A stretch of 64,000 nucleotides of DNA from Pseudomonadota bacterium (GCA_021816775.1 JAKAXA010000006.1:99254-163253); one strand, 5' to 3'. Shown: positions 30,300 through 39,749, counted from the stretch's first letter. A program made the numbers and translations. The notes: a model not told the origin generated them from the sequence alone.

Positions 30300-30570
30300 A
30301 CGATTCAAACGCCACAATTTTGTCTTTTCCGAGGTAATGGCGATGGTGGTATTCATGCGCGTTGTCGTATCCGAGAATTCGGCCGTTGTCCGTGCCCGTC
30401 GCGCGCGTATCGATCAACGCCAGTGAGTACCTTGGCAAGCGCCCGGGGCGCGAATAGTCCGTCTGAATTCTCACCACCACACCCCCGTTGCGCGCCCTGG
30501 GATAGAACTCGTCGCGGCTGCTGCGGTGGGGATCGATCTCGTCCTGAGGACCGGATGTGCGCCGCGCCAT
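30235..30570 (-). CDS. TumE-like toxin (DUF6516 family)
   Basis: About 111 residues, intact. The signature is PRYSLALIDTR, NNGRILGYDNAH-like (DNGRILGYDNAHEYHHRHYL) and FESYESIETRF, as in TumE-type toxins paired with an HTH antitoxin. The start is ATG at 30570 or GTG at 30574-30576. The gene lies 44 bases beyond the stop of the pilR fragment at 30614, on the same strand. A TTGACA at 30593-30598 (minus) could be its -35, but no good -10 follows. Confidence 0.75.
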   Translation of the reverse strand: MARRTSGPQDEIDPHRSSRDEFYPRARNGGVVVRIQTDYSRPGRLPRYSLALIDTRATGTDNGRILGYDNAHEYHHRHYLGKDKIVAFESYESIETRFEAEVRKDPHGRDI

Positions 30571-30613
30571 GCCCACTGGATATCAGGAAGGATGTCAAAA
30601 GTCTCGGCTGGTC

Positions 30614-30950
30614 TCACTCGATTCCCAGCTTCTTGATGCGGTAACGCAGCGCCCGAAAGCTCATGCCGAGCAGCTTGGCGGCGGCGGTCTTGTTGTAGCG
30701 GGTCTTCTCCAGCGCCTGCACGATGGCGCCTCGCTCGATGCCCTCCAGGTGATCCCCGAGCGCGCTGGACGGCGCCTGTTCCATGGGCTTTGCGGCTGGC
30801 GCGGGTGCCGGCGTTCGCGTGCGTCATATGCCGGCGTGTGATCATCCTTCCGACACGGAGTGCCAAAGCCCCCTCAAACACGTTGTTGGACTTGTGGACC
30901 TTGCACGGAAAGGGGCGGGTCTCCAAGTGATCGTAAATGCGTCCTATCAA
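30614..30950 (-). pseudogene. Second, broken copy of the pilR 3' end
   Basis: From 30617 to about 30,813 the sequence matches the end of the intact pilR (32,330-32,526) with three mismatches, and it has its own in-frame stop (GAG TGA against GAA TAG in pilR). Beyond that, an 11-base deletion shifts the frame. The following 110 bases still encode a diverged PilR segment (DHLETRPFPCKVHKSNNVFE against TLLETYPFPGNVRELENVLE). It is therefore a 3' fragment of a pilR-type gene, not a functional regulator. Offset to the intact copy is 1,713 bp. Confidence 0.85.
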
Positions 30951-30957
30951 AACATAG

Positions 30958-30986
30958 TTGTAAAATTAAAGGCTGCATTTAATAAT
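30958..30986 (+). promoter_or_regulatory. Sigma-70 promoter of the AAA-DUF4143 gene
   Basis: TTGTAA (30958-30963), 17 bases, AATAAT (30981-30986) within the most AT-rich patch of the window (about 30,930-31,015). It predicts a start near 30,993, some 22 bases before the GTG at 31015. Confidence 0.5.
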
Positions 30987-31014
30987 TTATCACCATTTTT
31001 AAATGTAGCGTATT

Positions 31015-32349
31015 GTGAAGAGACTCATCGAAGCTCAGCTGAGGCAGTGGAGGGCGTCGAATAGACGTAAACCATTGATTCTCAGAGGTGGGAGGCAAGT
31101 CGGCAAGACCTGGTCGCTCGAGCAGTTCGGGCGAGAGCACTTCACTGCCACGGTCAAGATCGATCTCGAGAAGCGGCCCGACCTGCACCGCATGTTCGCC
31201 GGTAATTTGGAAAGCAAGGCGTTGCTGTCCCAGCTCGAGGTCGCTGTCGGGCAACGCATCGTTCCCGGCCAGACGCTGCTCTTTCTCGATGAGATCCAGA
31301 CCTGCCCGCGCGCGCTCAGCTCGCTGCGCTACCTGTACGAGGGCGCACCCGATCTGCACGTCGTGGCCGCCGGCTCGCTCCTGGAGTTCGCGCTGGGTGA
31401 GATTTCCTTTCCTGTGGGGCGGGTGCAGTTTCTGAACCTGTATCCGCTCACCTTTGCCGAGTTCGTCCTGGCGGGGGGCAACGCACCGTTGTACGACATG
31501 CTGCGCGGGCCGCCGGCGGCGCTCGCTGAGGCGACGCACCGTCTGCTGCTCGAGGAGCTCAAGAGATATTTCTTCGTTGGCGGCATGCCGGAGGCGGTCG
31601 GCGCCTACATCGACGGCTCGATGCTGCAAGCCTTCGAAGTCCAATCGGAGATCCTAAGTGCGTATCGGCAGGATTTTGCGAAGTACGCGCCGCGCGCCGA
31701 CAAGGACTGCTTGAATCAGGTGCTCGACGGTTGCGCCGCCGGCGTCGGCGAACAGATCAAGTACTCGCGGCTCGCGCAGGGCTTCTCCAACCCCACCATA
31801 CACAAGGCGTTCGATCTGCTGTGCATGGCAGAGGTGCTGCACAAGATCCCGTCCGTGCGGACTCCCGTTCTGCCGTTTGGCGCCCGCGTCAACAACCGGC
31901 GTTTCAAGGCGTCCCTGATCGACATCGGACTGATGCAACGGCTCGCGCATCTGCCGGCAGATGTGGAGCTGCGCCACGAGGACCTCCTGGCCATCTACCG
32001 CGGCAAGCTCGCCGAGCAGTTCGTCGCACAAGAACTAATGGTTTCCCAGAACAGCGAACTCTACTACTGGGCGCGCGAAGGTGGCGGTAGGCCGGCGGAC
32101 GTCGACTACCTGATCCATTGCGATGGTCATGCCTGCCCCATCGAAGTCAAATCCGGCGAGAGTGGCACGTTGCGCAGCCTGCATAAGCTCCTGGCGGCCC
32201 ATCCTGAATGTCCGGAAGGGATCGTGCTCTACAGTGGCGCTTACGGGCGGCGGCCGGAATCGAGACTTCGGTTCGTGCCGCTCTATTTCGCGGGCGCTCT
32301 CACCACACCCGGCGCCGACGCCGCGGCTATTCGATTCCCAGCTTCTTGA
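31015..32349 (+). CDS. AAA+ ATPase with C-terminal DUF4143 domain
   Basis: 444 residues. The N-terminal AAA domain has Walker A GGRQVGKTW (about 24-32) and Walker B TLLFLDEIQ (about 87-95). The C-terminal DUF4143 part has the PD-(D/E)XK-like core DVDYLI and IEVKSG (about 372-388), as in archaeal-type ATPases spread by transfer. GTG start at 31015. The last six codons and the stop lie inside the convergent pilR gene, in the repeated sequence. Role unknown; members are often found in mobile or defence contexts. Confidence 0.85.
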   Translation: MKRLIEAQLRQWRASNRRKPLILRGGRQVGKTWSLEQFGREHFTATVKIDLEKRPDLHRMFAGNLESKALLSQLEVAVGQRIVPGQTLLFLDEIQTCPRALSSLRYLYEGAPDLHVVAAGSLLEFALGEISFPVGRVQFLNLYPLTFAEFVLAGGNAPLYDMLRGPPAALAEATHRLLLEELKRYFFVGGMPEAVGAYIDGSMLQAFEVQSEILSAYRQDFAKYAPRADKDCLNQVLDGCAAGVGEQIKYSRLAQGFSNPTIHKAFDLLCMAEVLHKIPSVRTPVLPFGARVNNRRFKASLIDIGLMQRLAHLPADVELRHEDLLAIYRGKLAEQFVAQELMVSQNSELYYWAREGGGRPADVDYLIHCDGHACPIEVKSGESGTLRSLHKLLAAHPECPEGIVLYSGAYGRRPESRLRFVPLYFAGALTTPGADAAAIRFPAS

Positions 32350-33721
32350 TGCGGTAACGCAGCGCCCGAAAGCTCATGCCGAGCAGCTTGGCCGCGGCGG
32401 TCTTGTTGTAGCGGGTCTTCTCCAGCGCCTGCAGGATGGCGCCTCGCTCGATGCCCTCCAGGTGATCCCCGAGCGCGCTGGACGGCGCCTGTTCCATGGG
32501 CTTCGCGGCTGGCGCGGGTGCCGGTGCTCGCGCAGCCGAGCGCAGCTTGATGTGCTCGGCCGCGATCATCCCTCCGAGACAGAGGGTCAACGCCCGCTCG
32601 AGGACATTCTCGAGCTCGCGCACGTTGCCCGGGAAGGGATAGGTCTCCAGCAGCGTCAGCGCATCATCCGCGATGCGAGGCGGCGGCCCGTTGACGCGTC
32701 TACCGAGACGCGCAAGCACCGCGCGCGCGATTTCCGGGATGTCCTCGGGCCTCTCCCGAAGCGACGGCACGTGCATCTCGATCACGTTGATGCGGTAGAA
32801 CAGGTCCTCGCGGAACTGTCCCTGCGCGACCAGCTCGGCCAGGCTCTTGTGCGTGGCCGAGAGGATGCGCACGTCGACTTTCTCTTCCTGGGATTCGCCG
32901 ACCGGCCGGACCGTCTTCTCCTGCACCACGCGCAGCAGCTTCACCTGCATGTGCAGCGGCAGGTCGGCGACCTCGTCGAGAAACAGCGTGCCGCCCTCGG
33001 CGACCTGGACCAGACCCTTCTTGTCGGCGACCGCTCCGGTGAAGCTGCCGCGCTTGTGGCCGAAGAACTCGCTTTCCATCAGCTCGGTCGGGATCGCGCC
33101 GCAGTTGACGGCGACAAACGGGGCCGCCCGGCGGGCGCCGGATTCGTGGATCAGGCGCGCGACCAGCTCCTTGCCGGTGCCCGACTCGCCTGAGATGTGC
33201 ACCGGCGCCTCGCTGCGCGCGACGCGCGAGATCAGCTCCCGCAGCTGCTCCATCGGCGTTGAATGGCCGATAAGCCGGGCCTTGCCCGGTTCGGGCGGCG
33301 CCTCCGGCGCCCCGGCGTCTGCGCCGAGGCGAATCGCGTTGTCGACGAGCTTGCGCAGGACGCCGATGTCGAGCGGCTTTGACACGAAGTCGAAGGCTCC
33401 GAGCTTCAGTGCCCGAACCGCCGATTCCACGTTGCCGTGTGCGGTGATGACCGCCACGGGCAGCTGGGCGCGGTTCTGCTGGATCCAGGCGACGAGGTCG
33501 AGGCCGTCGCCGTCCGGCAGGCGCATGTCCGTCAGGCACAGATCGAACGACTCGCTTTTGAGGAGCCTTTGGGCCGTAGCGAGGTCGGACGCCGTCCGGG
33601 TGCGCAGGCTCATGCGGCGCAGCGTCAGACTGATCAGCTCCAAAAGGTCCGGCTCGTCATCGACGATCAGCACCGTCGGCCGGACGCTTTCGGCGCGCAC
33701 AATTGTCTGGGTTGCGCTCAA
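32327..33721 (-). CDS. pilR: Sigma-54 response regulator PilR
   Basis: NtrC-family activator of pilA. About 464 residues: receiver domain with the DD pair in VDDEPD and phospho-acceptor Asp in LTDMRLPDG; AAA domain with GESGTGKE, GSFTGAV (the GAFTGA sigma-54 loop with Ser for Ala) and LDEVADLPL; C-terminal Fis-type HTH (YNKTAAAKLLGMSFRALRYR). A TTG at 33721 is chosen: an AGGGGAG site lies eight bases before it and it overlaps the pilS stop. GTG 33742 is the alternative. Its last 200 bp are duplicated at 30.6 kb. Confidence 0.95.
   Translation of the reverse strand: MSATQTIVRAESVRPTVLIVDDEPDLLELISLTLRRMSLRTRTASDLATAQRLLKSESFDLCLTDMRLPDGDGLDLVAWIQQNRAQLPVAVITAHGNVESAVRALKLGAFDFVSKPLDIGVLRKLVDNAIRLGADAGAPEAPPEPGKARLIGHSTPMEQLRELISRVARSEAPVHISGESGTGKELVARLIHESGARRAAPFVAVNCGAIPTELMESEFFGHKRGSFTGAVADKKGLVQVAEGGTLFLDEVADLPLHMQVKLLRVVQEKTVRPVGESQEEKVDVRILSATHKSLAELVAQGQFREDLFYRINVIEMHVPSLRERPEDIPEIARAVLARLGRRVNGPPPRIADDALTLLETYPFPGNVRELENVLERALTLCLGGMIAAEHIKLRSAARAPAPAPAAKPMEQAPSSALGDHLEGIERGAILQALEKTRYNKTAAAKLLGMSFRALRYRIKKLGIE
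32331..32526. repeat. Direct repeat, intact-gene copy (pilR 3' end)
   Basis: Same-orientation counterpart of 30,618-30,813, offset 1,713 bp, with three mismatches seen over about 196 bp. The two copies enclose the AAA-DUF4143 gene. Confidence 0.9.
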
Positions 33722-35355
33722 GTATCGATCTCCCCTGTCCACCGCCGTGGATCTGCAAATATCAGCCGAAAAATGCTACCGCCGCCGTGACGCGGCTCAT
33801 AGAGCAGCGTCGCGCCGTTGGCCTGCGCCAGCTCGCGCGCCAGAAACAACCCCAGACCCGTGCCGCGGCCGCCGCTGAAGAACGGCTCGAAGATACGCTC
33901 GAGGTGCTCCGGCGGCACTCCGGGCCCTCGGTCGGCCACCTCGAGATAGGGCCGGCCGCTCGCGCTGCGGCGGCCGCAGCGGATCTCGATCGCGCCGCCG
34001 TTCCCGTCGCTCACCCCGTAGCGCAGCGCATTCTCGCAGAGATTCCACACGATCTGGCGCAGCTGCGCCGGATCGAAGCGGATCTCGAGCGGCTCGTCCG
34101 CGACCTCGAGACTGAGCTGCTGCGGCGGCCACTGCATGGTCTCGCAGAACTCCTCGAGGAAGGCCGTGCTCCAAGGGGCGAGCTCGAGCCGTTCGGCCCG
34201 CGCGGCGTCGCGGCGCGAGAGGCGCAGCACGCTGTCGATGATGCGGCTGACCCGCTCGGCATGGGAGCGGATGATCTCGGTGAGGCGCTTGTCCTCGGGC
34301 GCGAGGTGGGCCGACTCCCCGAGCAGCTGCCCGGCGTGGCTCATGGCACCGACCGGATTGCGGATCTCGTGCGCGATGCTGGCCGAGAGGCGTCCCAGGG
34401 CGGCCAGCTTCGACTGCTGCACTTTCTCGGCGAGCAGGCTCGTGTCCTCCAGAAACACCAGTGCGGGGCCGGGATGACCCTCCCCGAGGGAGGCGAAGTG
34501 CGCCCGGATCTCCCGCGACCCATCGGGGCCGGCGAACGTCGGGTCCTCGGTGGGAAACAACCCGGTCGTATCGGTGCTTTGCCGCCAGCGCGCGAGCAGT
34601 TTCAGCAGGTCCGCCGAGACGGTCTCGAGCGCAGCGTCCACGCGCGCGCTGTCCGCGCCGAGCAGCCGCGCGGCCGAATCGTTGATGAGGCGGATGCGGT
34701 CCTCGGGATCGACCACCAGAATGCTCTCGCGCAGATGGCGCACGATGTACTGCGAGAGCTGCGCGAGGTTGGCCAGATCGACTTCCTGACGGCGCACCGT
34801 GGCTTCGCTTGCGCGCAGCCGGTCGGCGAGTGGCCAGGCCGACAGCGCGATGGCGAAGAGCACGACGCCGAGCATGCCGGCGGTGGCGAAGCCGGCCGGC
34901 TGCGCCGAGCGCAGACCGATGAAGAACTGCGGCACGAGGACCGCGAGCGTCGCGCCCGCGGCGATGAGCAGCGCCTCGCGCCGGTCTGCGAGCAGGGTGA
35001 GCGCCAGCACCGGCAGCGCGAGCAGGATCCCCAGGCCGCTCGTCACCCCGCCGCTCGCGCCGAGTATGAGCGCGATGGCCACGGAGTCGAGGAGGGAGTT
35101 GGCGAGCGGCTGAATGAGTGGCTCGCCCTCACGCAGCCGCTGCCGGATCATCAGTGCGAGTGCCGCGGTGAAATAGCCGGCGCAGGTGACCACGAACAGG
35201 ATCGGGTGCGTGACGGGCAGGTACGGGGTCTTGGTGAATACCAGGACCCCGAGCAGCACGGTCGGCACCAGCAGCCGGTAGACGTTGAGCCAGCCGGCCA
35301 CGCGACGGGCGAGGTCGGTCGGTGCGAGGGGGGCGGTCGCGGCGCTGGCCGGCAT
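33718..35355 (-). CDS. pilS: Membrane sensor histidine kinase PilS
   Basis: Sensor kinase partner of PilR. About 545 residues from the ATG at 35355: six hydrophobic segments in residues 25-180, a PAS-like region (about 205-320), the HisKA phospho-acceptor SASIAHEIRNPVGAM, and HATPase motifs (N box NLCENALRYG, G1 VADRGPGVP, G2 GRGTGLGLFLA). In Pseudomonas PilS senses pilin in the membrane. Coupled to pilR by a four-base overlap. Confidence 0.94.
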   Translation of the reverse strand: MPASAATAPLAPTDLARRVAGWLNVYRLLVPTVLLGVLVFTKTPYLPVTHPILFVVTCAGYFTAALALMIRQRLREGEPLIQPLANSLLDSVAIALILGASGGVTSGLGILLALPVLALTLLADRREALLIAAGATLAVLVPQFFIGLRSAQPAGFATAGMLGVVLFAIALSAWPLADRLRASEATVRRQEVDLANLAQLSQYIVRHLRESILVVDPEDRIRLINDSAARLLGADSARVDAALETVSADLLKLLARWRQSTDTTGLFPTEDPTFAGPDGSREIRAHFASLGEGHPGPALVFLEDTSLLAEKVQQSKLAALGRLSASIAHEIRNPVGAMSHAGQLLGESAHLAPEDKRLTEIIRSHAERVSRIIDSVLRLSRRDAARAERLELAPWSTAFLEEFCETMQWPPQQLSLEVADEPLEIRFDPAQLRQIVWNLCENALRYGVSDGNGGAIEIRCGRRSASGRPYLEVADRGPGVPPEHLERIFEPFFSGGRGTGLGLFLARELAQANGATLLYEPRHGGGSIFRLIFADPRRWTGEIDT

Positions 35356-35457
35356 GGCGAAGCAGGAGACAGTGTGAACCGGCGCGGACTCTAGCACTGC
35401 GGGGCATGCCGCGGCGCGATGGGTGTCGCAGCGCCGCGGCGGATTAAAGCGGATTTA

Positions 35458-35487
35458 TTGGCGGCGGTCCCTCGTTTTGGCGACAAT
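35458..35487 (+). promoter_or_regulatory. Possible sigma-70 promoter of sucCD
   Basis: TTGGCG (35458-35463), 18 bases, GACAAT (35482-35487), in the 170-base gap between divergent pilS and sucC. Moderate match only. Confidence 0.35.
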
Positions 35488-35528
35488 CCACCGTTTTACG
35501 CCCTCGGTCAGGACCTCAAGAGCGAAAA

Positions 35529-36701
35529 ATGAATCTGCACGAGTATCAAGCCAAAGAGATCTTCAGGAAATACGGCATTCCGGTGCCCGCGGGCCGGCCG
35601 GCCGGCACGCCCGATGAGGCCCTCGCCGCTGCCAAGGCGCTCGGCGGCTCGATCTGGGTCGTCAAGGCGCAGGTGCACGCCGGGGGACGCGGCAAGGCCG
35701 GCGGGGTGAAGCTGGCCCACGACCTCGAAGCGGTGCGCAGCGCCGCCGCGGCGATGCTCGGCACGCGGCTCGTGACCAAGCAGACCGGTCCCGAGGGGCT
35801 GCCGGTCGAGAAGGTGTACGTGGAGAGCGGCTCGCAGATCGAGCGCGAGATTTACCTGTCGCTGACGCTGAACCGCGAGAAGGGGCGCATCTCGCTCATC
35901 GCCTCCTCGGCCGGCGGCATGGAGATCGAGGAGGTCGCCGAGAAGACCCCCGAGCAGATTCTCTCGGTGACGGTACACCCGGCGGCGGGACTTCAGCCCT
36001 TCCAGGCGCGCCAGCTCGGCTTCGGGCTCGGGCTCACGGGCGAGCAGCTCAAGCACTTCCAGCACATCGCGCTCGCGCTGTACACGCTCTACCTCGAGCA
36101 GGATGCGAGCCTCATCGAGATCAACCCGCTGATCGTGACCCAGTCGGGCCAGCTGATGGCGCTCGATGCGAAATTCAACATCGACGCCAACGCGGTGTTC
36201 CGCCATCCGGAGCTCGCCAAGCTGCGCGATCCCAACCAGGAAGACCCGATGGAGCGGCGCGCCAGCGAGCACGAGCTCAACTATGTCTCGCTCGATGGGG
36301 ACATCGCCTGCATGGTCAATGGCGCCGGGCTCGCCATGGCGACGATGGACCTGATCAAGCTGCACGGCGGTGAGCCGGCCAACTTCCTCGATGTGGGCGG
36401 CGGGGCGACCAGCGAGCGCGTGACGCATGCGTTCAAGCTCATCCTCTCGAACCCCAAGGTGCGCGCGGTTCTGGTCAACATCTTCGGCGGCATCGTCCGT
36501 TGCGACATGATCGCCGATGGTGTCGTCAAGGCCGTCAAGAGCGTCGGGGTCAAAGTCCCCGTGGTCGTACGGCTCGAGGGCACCAATGCCGAGAAGGCGC
36601 GCGAAGTGCTCTCCGGCAGCGGCCTGACGATCACGCCGGCGGCCGATCTGACGGACGCGGCGCGCAAGGTCGTGGCGCTCGCGGCGGGCGGTGCGGCTTG
36701 A
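35529..36701 (+). CDS. sucC: Succinyl-CoA synthetase beta subunit
   Basis: TCA-cycle enzyme interconverting succinyl-CoA and succinate with nucleotide synthesis. 390 residues of normal length: MNLHEYQAKEIF at the N-terminus, ATP-grasp KAQVHAGGRGKAGGV (about 46-60), IEINPL, and the CoA-ligase half with NIFGGIVRCD near 318. The neighbour of pilSR, as in Xanthomonas and Xylella. Confidence 0.97.
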   Translation: MNLHEYQAKEIFRKYGIPVPAGRPAGTPDEALAAAKALGGSIWVVKAQVHAGGRGKAGGVKLAHDLEAVRSAAAAMLGTRLVTKQTGPEGLPVEKVYVESGSQIEREIYLSLTLNREKGRISLIASSAGGMEIEEVAEKTPEQILSVTVHPAAGLQPFQARQLGFGLGLTGEQLKHFQHIALALYTLYLEQDASLIEINPLIVTQSGQLMALDAKFNIDANAVFRHPELAKLRDPNQEDPMERRASEHELNYVSLDGDIACMVNGAGLAMATMDLIKLHGGEPANFLDVGGGATSERVTHAFKLILSNPKVRAVLVNIFGGIVRCDMIADGVVKAVKSVGVKVPVVVRLEGTNAEKAREVLSGSGLTITPAADLTDAARKVVALAAGGAA

Positions 36702-36736
36702 GCCGCGCGTTAGAACAAGAGTAAGGGTTTCGACGC

Positions 36737-37837
36737 ATGAGCATTCTGGTCAATAAGCAAACCAAGGTGATCTGCCAGGGCTTCACCGGCAAGCAGGGCA
36801 CGTTCCACTCCGAGCAGGCCCTCGCCTACGGCACCCGGCTCGTCGGCGGTGTGACGCCCGGGCGCGGCGGCGAGCAGCACCTCGGCCTGCCGGTGTTCAA
36901 TACCGTGAAAGAGGCGGTGCGCGAGACCGGCGCGACCGCTAGCATGATCTACGTGCCGGCCGCCGGTGCCGCGGATGCCATTCTCGAGGCGGCCGATGCG
37001 GGCATCGAGCTCGCGGTGTGCATCACCGAGGGCGTGCCGGTCAATGACATGGTGCGGGTGAAGACGGCGCTCGCCGGCTCGCCCACCCGGCTGATCGGCC
37101 CCAACTGCCCCGGGGTCATCACCCCGGATGAGTGCAAGATCGGCATCATGCCGGGCTTCATTCACAAGAAAGGCACGGTGGGCATCGTGTCGCGCTCGGG
37201 GACGCTGACGTACGAGGCGGTCTATCAGACCACGCGCATCGGCCTCGGCCAGAGCACGTGCATCGGCATCGGCGGCGACCCGGTGCGCGGCCTGAACTTC
37301 GTCGAGGTGCTTGAGCTGTTCGAGCGGGACCCCGGCACCGAGGGCATCATCCTGGTCGGGGAGATCGGCGGCAGCGACGAGGAGGCGGCCGCCCGCTACA
37401 TCCACCGCTTCGTGAGCAAGCCGGTGGTGGCCTACATCGCCGGCGTGACGGCCCCTGCGGGCAAGCGCATGGGCCATGCCGGCGCGATCGTCGCCGGCGG
37501 CAAGGGCACGGCGGCCGACAAGTACGCAGCCTTCGAGACCGCGGGGGTGCGCACGGTCAAGTCGCCCGCCGAGCTCGGCAGCGCCATGAACGACCTGCTG
37601 CGCCGCCGCCGGGCGCGGGCGGCTGCGCGGTTCGCACCGAGGCCGGCTGCCCGGCCTGTGCCGAGGGCGGCCGCGAAGCCGGCCGCGGCGAAGACTCGCC
37701 CGGCCCGCAAGGCGGCCGCGAAACGCTCCGCGCCCAAGGTGGCCAGGAAGGTCGTGAAGACGGTCGCGAAGAAGGCCCGCAAGCGGCCGGCCCGGCCGGC
37801 ACGAAAGTCCGCGGTGCGCAAAGGGCGCAAGCGTTAA
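36737..37837 (+). CDS. sucD: Succinyl-CoA synthetase alpha subunit with histone-H1-like C-terminal tail
   Basis: Residues 1-288 are a normal SucD: CoA-binding [21 protein letters not shown], and the phosphohistidine loop [11 protein letters not shown]. The family normally ends at the segment equivalent to SAMNDLL. Here the frame continues without a stop for about 78 residues (37,601-37,834) made almost only of Arg, Lys, Ala and Pro (for example [20 protein letters not shown]), resembling histone H1/AlgP-type tails. It ends in a clean TAA. The tail might bind nucleic acid or polyphosphate; that is inference. Confidence 0.96.
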   Translation: MSILVNKQTKVICQGFTGKQGTFHSEQALAYGTRLVGGVTPGRGGEQHLGLPVFNTVKEAVRETGATASMIYVPAAGAADAILEAADAGIELAVCITEGVPVNDMVRVKTALAGSPTRLIGPNCPGVITPDECKIGIMPGFIHKKGTVGIVSRSGTLTYEAVYQTTRIGLGQSTCIGIGGDPVRGLNFVEVLELFERDPGTEGIILVGEIGGSDEEAAARYIHRFVSKPVVAYIAGVTAPAGKRMGHAGAIVAGGKGTAADKYAAFETAGVRTVKSPAELGSAMNDLLRRRRARAAARFAPRPAARPVPRAAAKPAAAKTRPARKAAAKRSAPKVARKVVKTVAKKARKRPARPARKSAVRKGRKR

Positions 37838-37907
37838 GCGACACAGCGGGGATGCGGGTGCAACGGCACGGTGGTCTCGACTGCGAGTGTGCGTTGAGTG
37901 AGCCAAC

Positions 37908-39605
37908 ATGGGCGTTTCCCCTCCGGGGCGTCGGATCCATCAACCAGGCATCTCCGTGAAGCGTGACGGGGAGGTCGCCGAGGGCGAGTCTCTGCGTGTC
38001 GCGATGGCCCAGCTCGACCTGCTGGTCGGGGACGTTCAGGGCAATCTGACGCAGATCGTTCGCGCCGCCCGGGCCGCGCAGGAAGAGCATCGGGCGGACC
38101 TCACGCTGTTTCCGGAACTGGCGCTGTGCGGCTATCCACCGGAGGACCTCCTCTTTCATCGCGGCTTTCACACCCAGATCGATCGGGCGCTGGGACAGCT
38201 GTGCCGCGAGGTTTCGGGAGGTGACCTGATCGTCGGGTTTCCCGAGTATGCCGAGACCGGCATCGCCAACGCGGCCGCGGTCATCGCCGATGGCCGCGTC
38301 ACCGCGGTGCACCGCAAGGCCGAGCTGCCCAACTACAAGGTGTTCGACGAGAAGCGCTACTTTCACGCGGGCAATGAGCCGACGGTGCTCGCCATCAGGG
38401 GCGTTCGCGTCGGGGTGCTGATCTGCGAGGACATCTGGGTGCGCGAGCCCGCGCGCCGCGCGAGGCTCGCCGGCGCGGAGCTGCTCGTCGTGATCAACGC
38501 CTCGCCGTACGAGCGCTTCAAGCAGCGCGAGCGCGAAGAGATCGCCCGGGCGCGCGTCACCGATGTCGAGCTGCCGATGGCGTATGTGAACACCGTCGGC
38601 GGTCAGGACGAGCTGGTATTCGACGGCAACTCGTTCGTCATGGACGCCGCCGGGACCGTGGTCATGCGCGCGCCGCCCTTCGAGACGGGGCTGTACTTCG
38701 CGGAGTTCACCCGCGCGGCGGGCAAGGTCGTGCCGCGTCCCGGACTCGTCGCGCCCGAGCTGACCGAGGAGGCGAGCGTCTACAGCGCGCTCGTGCTCGG
38801 TGTGCGCGACTACGTCAACAAGCACGGATTTCCGGGCGTGGTGATGGGGCTTTCCGGCGGCATCGATTCGGCGCTGACACTGGCGATCGCGGTCGATGCG
38901 CTCGGCGCCGATCGGGTCCATGCGGTGATGATGCCCTCGCGCTACACCGCGCAGATCAGTCTCACCGATGCCGCCGAAGAGGCGAAGCTGCTCGGCGTCA
39001 AATACAGCGTGCTGTCGATCGAGGGCATGTTCGAGGCGACGCTCTCGAGCCTCGCCGGGGAGTTCGCGGGGCTGCCGCCGGATACCACCGAGGAGAACAT
39101 CCAGTCGCGCTGCCGGATGATGCTGCTGATGGGCCTCTCGAACAAGACCGGCCGCATGCTGCTCACCACCGGGAACAAGAGCGAGATGGCCGTGGGCTAT
39201 GCGACGCTCTACGGCGACATGGCGGGCGGTTTCGCGCCCATCAAGGACTGCAGCAAGCTGCTGGTGTATCGGCTTGCCGCCTACCGCAACGGCATCCGTC
39301 CGGTGATTCCGCAGCGGGTGATCGAGCGGCCACCCTCGGCGGAGCTGCGCTTCGAGCAGAAGGACACCGACGCGCTGCCGCCCTACGAGGTGCTCGATCC
39401 GATCCTGGCGGCCTTCATCGAAGAGGATCTGTCGGTCGATGAGATTGCCGCGCGTGGCTACGACCGGGTGACCGTGGGCCGGGTGCTCGACATGGTCAAG
39501 CGCAACGAATACAAGCGCCGGCAGGCCCCGCCCGGGGTGCGCGTCAGCCGCCGGGCATTCGGGCGCGACTGGCGTTATCCGATCACCAACGGCTATCGCC
39601 GGTAA
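37908..39605 (+). CDS. nadE: Glutamine-dependent NAD+ synthetase
   Basis: Two-domain enzyme making NAD+ from deamido-NAD. 565 residues from ATG 37908. The N-terminal nitrilase-type glutaminase has its catalytic Glu (FPELALCGY), Lys (HRKAELPNY) and Cys (VLICEDIW). The C-terminal synthetase has the PP-loop GLSGGIDSALT near 310 and TTGNKSEMAVGY. The first 28 residues are not part of the conserved domain, so a later start is possible. Confidence 0.94.
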   Translation: MGVSPPGRRIHQPGISVKRDGEVAEGESLRVAMAQLDLLVGDVQGNLTQIVRAARAAQEEHRADLTLFPELALCGYPPEDLLFHRGFHTQIDRALGQLCREVSGGDLIVGFPEYAETGIANAAAVIADGRVTAVHRKAELPNYKVFDEKRYFHAGNEPTVLAIRGVRVGVLICEDIWVREPARRARLAGAELLVVINASPYERFKQREREEIARARVTDVELPMAYVNTVGGQDELVFDGNSFVMDAAGTVVMRAPPFETGLYFAEFTRAAGKVVPRPGLVAPELTEEASVYSALVLGVRDYVNKHGFPGVVMGLSGGIDSALTLAIAVDALGADRVHAVMMPSRYTAQISLTDAAEEAKLLGVKYSVLSIEGMFEATLSSLAGEFAGLPPDTTEENIQSRCRMMLLMGLSNKTGRMLLTTGNKSEMAVGYATLYGDMAGGFAPIKDCSKLLVYRLAAYRNGIRPVIPQRVIERPPSAELRFEQKDTDALPPYEVLDPILAAFIEEDLSVDEIAARGYDRVTVGRVLDMVKRNEYKRRQAPPGVRVSRRAFGRDWRYPITNGYRR

Positions 39606-39749
39606 AGGCGTGGCGCGGGATTCGGGGCAGATTGGGCCTCGGCCGCGCATCTGCGATCCCGTTTCAAGGTCTACGGCGGGGAGTACACAGCTCCCTAATC
39701 GGAGAGGCCAATAATTCATTAATCACTAGAATTTCAATGGGATATAGTC

